A DNA stretch of 17,543 nucleotides, taken from assembly GCA_002298605.1 (NCBI GenBank), contig DBKS01000063.1:72251-89793 (forward strand), given 5' to 3'. Source of the DNA: Bifidobacterium sp. UBA744 (GTDB taxonomy: Bacteria; Actinomycetota; Actinomycetes; Actinomycetales; Bifidobacteriaceae). The position numbers and the translations under genes were made by a program. Shown piece by piece: positions 15,531 through 17,543 of this stretch; position 1 is the first letter of the stretch, and every line of letters begins with the position of its first letter. The notes beneath the pieces are model-generated. The model saw only the letters and a program-made list of their open reading frames with translations, made no database searches and had not been told where the DNA came from.

Positions 15531-16358
15531 CTATGCAAAATCCCTCTCGCTTATCGCCTCAACCGCATCGGGCCGCCCCTCCGGAGCCACCCACCGCACA
15601 TACAACGGCTCAAATGGGCCGCTCTGCCTGAACTGCACCGCACCCTGCCTGAAAAACACCAGCAGTGCCATGAACCGTCCGACCACCTCGAGACGCGTCG
15701 AAGCGTCGGCCACCACCTCGGCGAAGGTCATGGCGCCGCCATGCCGCGCCTTCAGTTTGTCCCGCACCAGCGCCGCCTGCAATGTCACATCGACCAGCGG
15801 CACATGGAGCTGATGGACGCTCACTTCGGTGGCCGGGGCGTTGGCAATGACCCGGGCGGCGATGCGCGCCAGTTCCCGAGGCCCCAACGTCCATGCCAAT
15901 TCAGGCAGCATCGTCGCGATCGACGAATCCACATACCCGGGATGGGCGAACCGACCGGCATTGGCGGCAAGCCTGGCCTTGAAATCCGCGCCGGCCTGCT
16001 TGAACGCCTTGTACTGCAGCAGCCTGGCGAACAACAGATCCCGTTCTCGCAGAGCCTCCATACTCCGTTCGTCCCGCGCACCCTCCTCGTCCCCAGGCAA
16101 CAGCACGGCGCTTTTCGCCTCCACCAGAATCGAGGCGACGTCGAGGAAGGCGCTCACCTCGCCCATGCTGTGGGCGAAATCCAGCGTTTTGACGTACTGC
16201 AGGAACTCCTCGGTGATTGACGACAGCGAAACCTCCGTCAGTTCGACCCTGCGATTGGCCAGCATGCCGAGCAATGCGTCGAACGGTCCGGAATAGACGT
16301 CAAGATTCACCGAAAAGCCGGAACCAACAGCCTCGGACGACTGCTCGTCGCCGTTCAC
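15531..16358 (-). CDS. scpA: Condensin kleisin subunit ScpA
   Basis: A 275-residue kleisin. The N-terminal region carries the family signature: VYSGPFDALLGMLANRRVEL (21-40), then SLSSITEEFLQYV and FLDVASILVEAKSAVLLP (71-88), which bind the SMC neck. A charged middle follows (about 90-110). The C-terminal winged helix (about 200-260; MTFAEVVADAS, then VVGRFMALLVFFRQGAVQFRQ) binds the other SMC head. With ScpB and SMC it forms the bacterial condensin; smc itself is not in the window. The start is GTG at 16358, overlapping the parA stop in the arrangement GTGA, so translation is coupled. Confidence 0.94.
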   Translation of the reverse strand: MNGDEQSSEAVGSGFSVNLDVYSGPFDALLGMLANRRVELTEVSLSSITEEFLQYVKTLDFAHSMGEVSAFLDVASILVEAKSAVLLPGDEEGARDERSMEALRERDLLFARLLQYKAFKQAGADFKARLAANAGRFAHPGYVDSSIATMLPELAWTLGPRELARIAARVIANAPATEVSVHQLHVPLVDVTLQAALVRDKLKARHGGAMTFAEVVADASTRLEVVGRFMALLVFFRQGAVQFRQSGPFEPLYVRWVAPEGRPDAVEAISERDFA

Positions 16359-17194
16359 GCGACGATGCCGCGCGCTATGAGCTCACGGACCACTTCACGA
16401 TATTCCTTGGCGGTCTTATGCTCGGGCGCATACATGGTGATGGGCGCCGCGGCCACCGTGGCGTCCGGCAGTTTGATCGAACGCGCGATGACGCTGTGGA
16501 ACACCTTGCCCTTGAACGCCTCATAGATGCGCTGCAGAACCTCTTCCGAATGCAGGGTGCGCGTATACATGGTCACCAGCACGCCATACACCTCCAGCCC
16601 GGGGTTGATGCGCGACTGCACCTTGTCGATGGACTGCATCAGCAACGCCACGCCGCGAAGCGCGAAGAACTCGGCGGCCACGGGAATCACCACGCCGTCC
16701 GCGGCCGTCAGGGCGTTCACGGTGAGCAGTCCCAGCGATGGCTGACAGTCGATGATGATGACATCGTATTCGTCCTTCAGCGGACGCAGGGTCCCCGCCA
16801 GCACCTGCTCGCGGCCGACCTCGGTAACCAGCTGGATCTCGGCCGCGGACAAATCGATGTTCGCGGGAATGATGTCCAATCCCGGAAATCGCGTATGTTG
16901 CACCACATCGTGAACATCCATCCGCGGGTTGAACAACGCCGTGTAGATCGTATTCTCCACATTGTTGGCGTTGATGCCCAAACCTACGGTGGCGGCACCC
17001 TGCGGATCGAAATCCACAATCAGCACGCGACGTCCGTAGCCGCTCAGCGCGCCGGCGATGTTGATCGAGCTGGTGGTTTTGCCCACGCCGCCCTTCTGGT
17101 TACACATGGCGATCACACGGGCGGGGCCATGCTGCTGCAGCGGCTCCGGTGCGGGAAAAGTCTCATAATCGCGTCCAAGCAAATCCGTAGGCAT
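16355..17194 (-). CDS. parA: ParA/Soj-family ATPase
   Basis: A 279-residue P-loop ATPase of the ParA/MinD class. It shows the deviant Walker A KGGVGKTT (34-41), Walker A' DFDPQG (61-66), and Walker B as VIIIDCQPSLG, followed by NALTAADGVVIPV and the family's later EFFALRGVALLMQSID. The N-terminal 25 residues before the first strand are polar. It is a chromosome-positioning ATPase. No parB follows; the gene is instead joined to scpA by a 4-nt overlap, an arrangement seen in other actinobacteria where it is separate from the origin-proximal parAB. The ATG at 17194-17192 is chosen because the upstream frame is Arg-rich, is antisense-like and includes the xerD end. The ribosome binding site is weak (AAGG, then GGCGGT). 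Confidence 0.93.
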   Translation of the reverse strand: MPTDLLGRDYETFPAPEPLQQHGPARVIAMCNQKGGVGKTTSSINIAGALSGYGRRVLIVDFDPQGAATVGLGINANNVENTIYTALFNPRMDVHDVVQHTRFPGLDIIPANIDLSAAEIQLVTEVGREQVLAGTLRPLKDEYDVIIIDCQPSLGLLTVNALTAADGVVIPVAAEFFALRGVALLMQSIDKVQSRINPGLEVYGVLVTMYTRTLHSEEVLQRIYEAFKGKVFHSVIARSIKLPDATVAAAPITMYAPEHKTAKEYREVVRELIARGIVA

Positions 17195-17312
17195 ACCGCC
17201 AACCTTACCAACATCCCTGTTCCGCGCCGGGGCGCAACGCGCATATACCCGTACGGACATCCCCGGGAGGCGTCGCGGGCGGACGCCGCGGCACAACGAC
17301 TCCAGACCCCAA

Positions 17313-17543
17313 CTATCTGGCCCGGGGATGGCTGGTGAGATACGCCTCGATGAGGCTTTCCGGGCTGACATGCGTGTAGATCTGCGTCGTGGTGACCGAA
17401 GCGTGGCCAAGCAGCTCCTGGACGGTACGCACGTCGGCGCCGCCCTGAATGAGATGCGTCGCAAAGGAATGCCGCAGCGTATGCGGATGCAGGGGCCTGT
17501 CGATACGCGCCCGACGGCCGGCGAGCCGGATGATCTCCCACAC
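17313..17543 (-). CDS. xerD: Tyrosine recombinase XerD, C-terminal fragment
   Basis: The last 77 codons, including the stop, of a tyrosine recombinase whose start lies beyond the right edge. Visible catalytic residues are the HxxR box (HTLRHSFATH), the second His in LLGHASV, and the nucleophilic Tyr in TTQIYTHVS. The phrase IQGGADVRTVQELLGHASV is typical of XerD and differs clearly from the XerC at the other end of the window (LNGGADLREVQEMLGHSSL). With XerC it resolves chromosome dimers at dif. XerD is preferred over an integrase because it sits directly before parA-scpA-scpB, the usual actinobacterial order. A 118-bp gap without a clear terminator separates it from parA, so read-through is possible. 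Confidence 0.9.
   Translation of the reverse strand: MWEIIRLAGRRARIDRPLHPHTLRHSFATHLIQGGADVRTVQELLGHASVTTTQIYTHVSPESLIEAYLTSHPRAR

Noticed and set aside
17195..17464. N-terminal extension of parA to 369 residues
   Set aside because: The extension is Arg-rich, overlaps the xerD end and is unlike any ParA N-terminus; the ATG at 17194 gives the normal family length.
1..17543. Mobile element or CRISPR content
   Set aside because: No repeat-spacer array, terminal inverted repeats, transposase or phage genes were seen. XerC and XerD have the features of housekeeping recombinases.

Overview
The window looks like a piece of a Bifidobacterium chromosome. This is inferred from the high G+C content, the actinobacterial cluster xerD - parA - scpA - scpB - Nudix regulator, the separate monofunctional PheA and TyrA, and the overall style of the proteins. 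No species can be named from the sequence alone. It reads as ordinary core chromosome: I see no transposase, integron, CRISPR array, prophage gene, tRNA or rRNA. Most genes lie on the minus strand. Only an ABC transporter gene and a small gene coupled to it (4530-7669) are on the plus strand.

Reading in the minus direction from the right edge: the C-terminal end of the recombinase XerD, then parA, scpA and scpB, which are tightly packed and serve chromosome organisation (SMC/condensin kleisin complex and a ParA-type ATPase). Next comes a two-gene NAD-precursor unit: a degenerate Nudix regulator (NrtR) and the niacin transporter NiaP. Its promoter region carries a palindrome with the GT-N7-AC core expected of NrtR operators. 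Then come the translation GTPase TypA/BipA, an intrinsic terminator, and an aromatic amino acid unit: an unknown four-helix membrane protein, prephenate dehydratase (PheA) and prephenate dehydrogenase (TyrA), joined by zero-gap or overlapping junctions.

TyrA runs convergently into the plus-strand pair, a fused MacB/FtsX-type ABC transporter and a 102-residue conserved-looking protein; the gene ends overlap by 20 bp and share a hairpin-forming inverted repeat. Divergent from the transporter is xerC, a complete tyrosine recombinase with all catalytic residues. The left end is an oligopeptide importer: lipoprotein OppA, then permeases OppB and OppC. The oppA upstream region holds a perfect 10-bp inverted repeat. 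The oppA-oppB gap holds four hairpins in series, which would favour making more binding protein than permease.

The points most worth a second look are regulatory: the oppA operator and its possible half-site at oppB; the double palindrome at nrtR with a regulator whose Nudix box has lost its catalytic residues; a terminator 20 nt upstream of the aromatic operon whose 3' arm can also pair with the ribosome binding site; and altered signature motifs in PheA. No wholly new system is evident. The unknown membrane protein upstream of pheA and the small protein coupled to the ABC transporter are the least explained genes.
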